Both the position numbers and the translations under genes were made by a program. This document shows positions 5,516 through 5,543 of a DNA stretch of 5,543 nt, one piece after another. The DNA comes from an uncultured Collinsella sp. (GTDB lineage Bacteria; Actinomycetota; Coriobacteriia; Coriobacteriales; Coriobacteriaceae), in contig USEK01000100.1 of assembly GCA_900553705.1 (NCBI GenBank), forward strand, positions 1-5,543, given 5' to 3'. Below the pieces are notes generated by a model. It was given only the letters and a program-made list of their open reading frames with translations. It did no database searches and was not told the DNA's origin. Numbering within the stretch: the first letter of the stretch is position 1; every line of letters starts with the position of its first letter.

Positions 5516-5543
5516 GCAAGCACGTTTTTGGCAGGTTTACCCG

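Noticed and set aside
5386..5543. T-box riboswitch in the valS leader
   Set aside because: The conserved T-box sequence and a specifier stem are not found on the minus strand. The GCGGGTGG in the 5480-5515 terminator loop region only superficially resembles it and is on the wrong strand.
1..5543. CRISPR array, tRNA/rRNA genes, insertion sequence, phage or defence genes
   Set aside because: No regularly spaced direct repeats, tRNA-like folds with a CCA end, transposase motifs or accessory protein families were seen. The window is housekeeping DNA plus structured spacers.

Overview
This is a 5.5 kb fragment of GC-rich bacterial chromosome. It carries two complete housekeeping genes and the end of a third, and no accessory system is visible. 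The style of the ValRS and FolC proteins, the GC-rich codon use and the valS-folC pairing suggest an actinobacterium of the Coriobacteriia type (Collinsella-like). That placement rests on recall of sequence style, not on a search. The first 49 bases are not genomic: they match an Illumina Nextera P7/i7 adapter, so the window starts at an untrimmed contig end, probably from an isolate draft or a metagenome assembly.

Layout. Positions 1-49 are adapter. Positions 51-653 (+) are the C-terminal ~200 residues of an M24 metallopeptidase (Xaa-Pro aminopeptidase/dipeptidase type), with its N-terminal half cut off by the contig end. A perfect 14-bp hairpin and then a classical intrinsic terminator (732-763) follow it. 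Positions 764-1005 are a non-coding convergent intergenic region with a 25-bp inverted repeat (925-991). Positions 1006-2349 (-) are folC. Positions 2350-2628 are a non-coding, hairpin-rich valS-folC spacer, with a multi-arm inverted repeat (2493-2613) and a terminator-like hairpin (2371-2402) directly upstream of the folC ribosome binding site. Positions 2629-5325 (-) are valS. Positions 5326-5543 are the valS leader, with a strong hairpin at 5346-5385 next to the ribosome binding site and a terminator (5480-5515) that isolates valS from whatever lies beyond the window.

How it works together. valS and folC are co-directional on the minus strand, a pairing also known from Bacillus. Here they are separated by 279 bases of structured spacer, so folC is likely transcribed at least partly by read-through of valS, limited by the terminator-like hairpin. 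The M24 gene converges on folC, and the 732-763 terminator ends its transcript before the convergent zone.

The points most worth a second look are the adapter artefact (which creates a false protein N-terminus), the structured non-coding spacers (possible dispersed repeats or attenuators), and a few motif variants in FolC and ValRS. I found no evidence of a novel multi-gene system.
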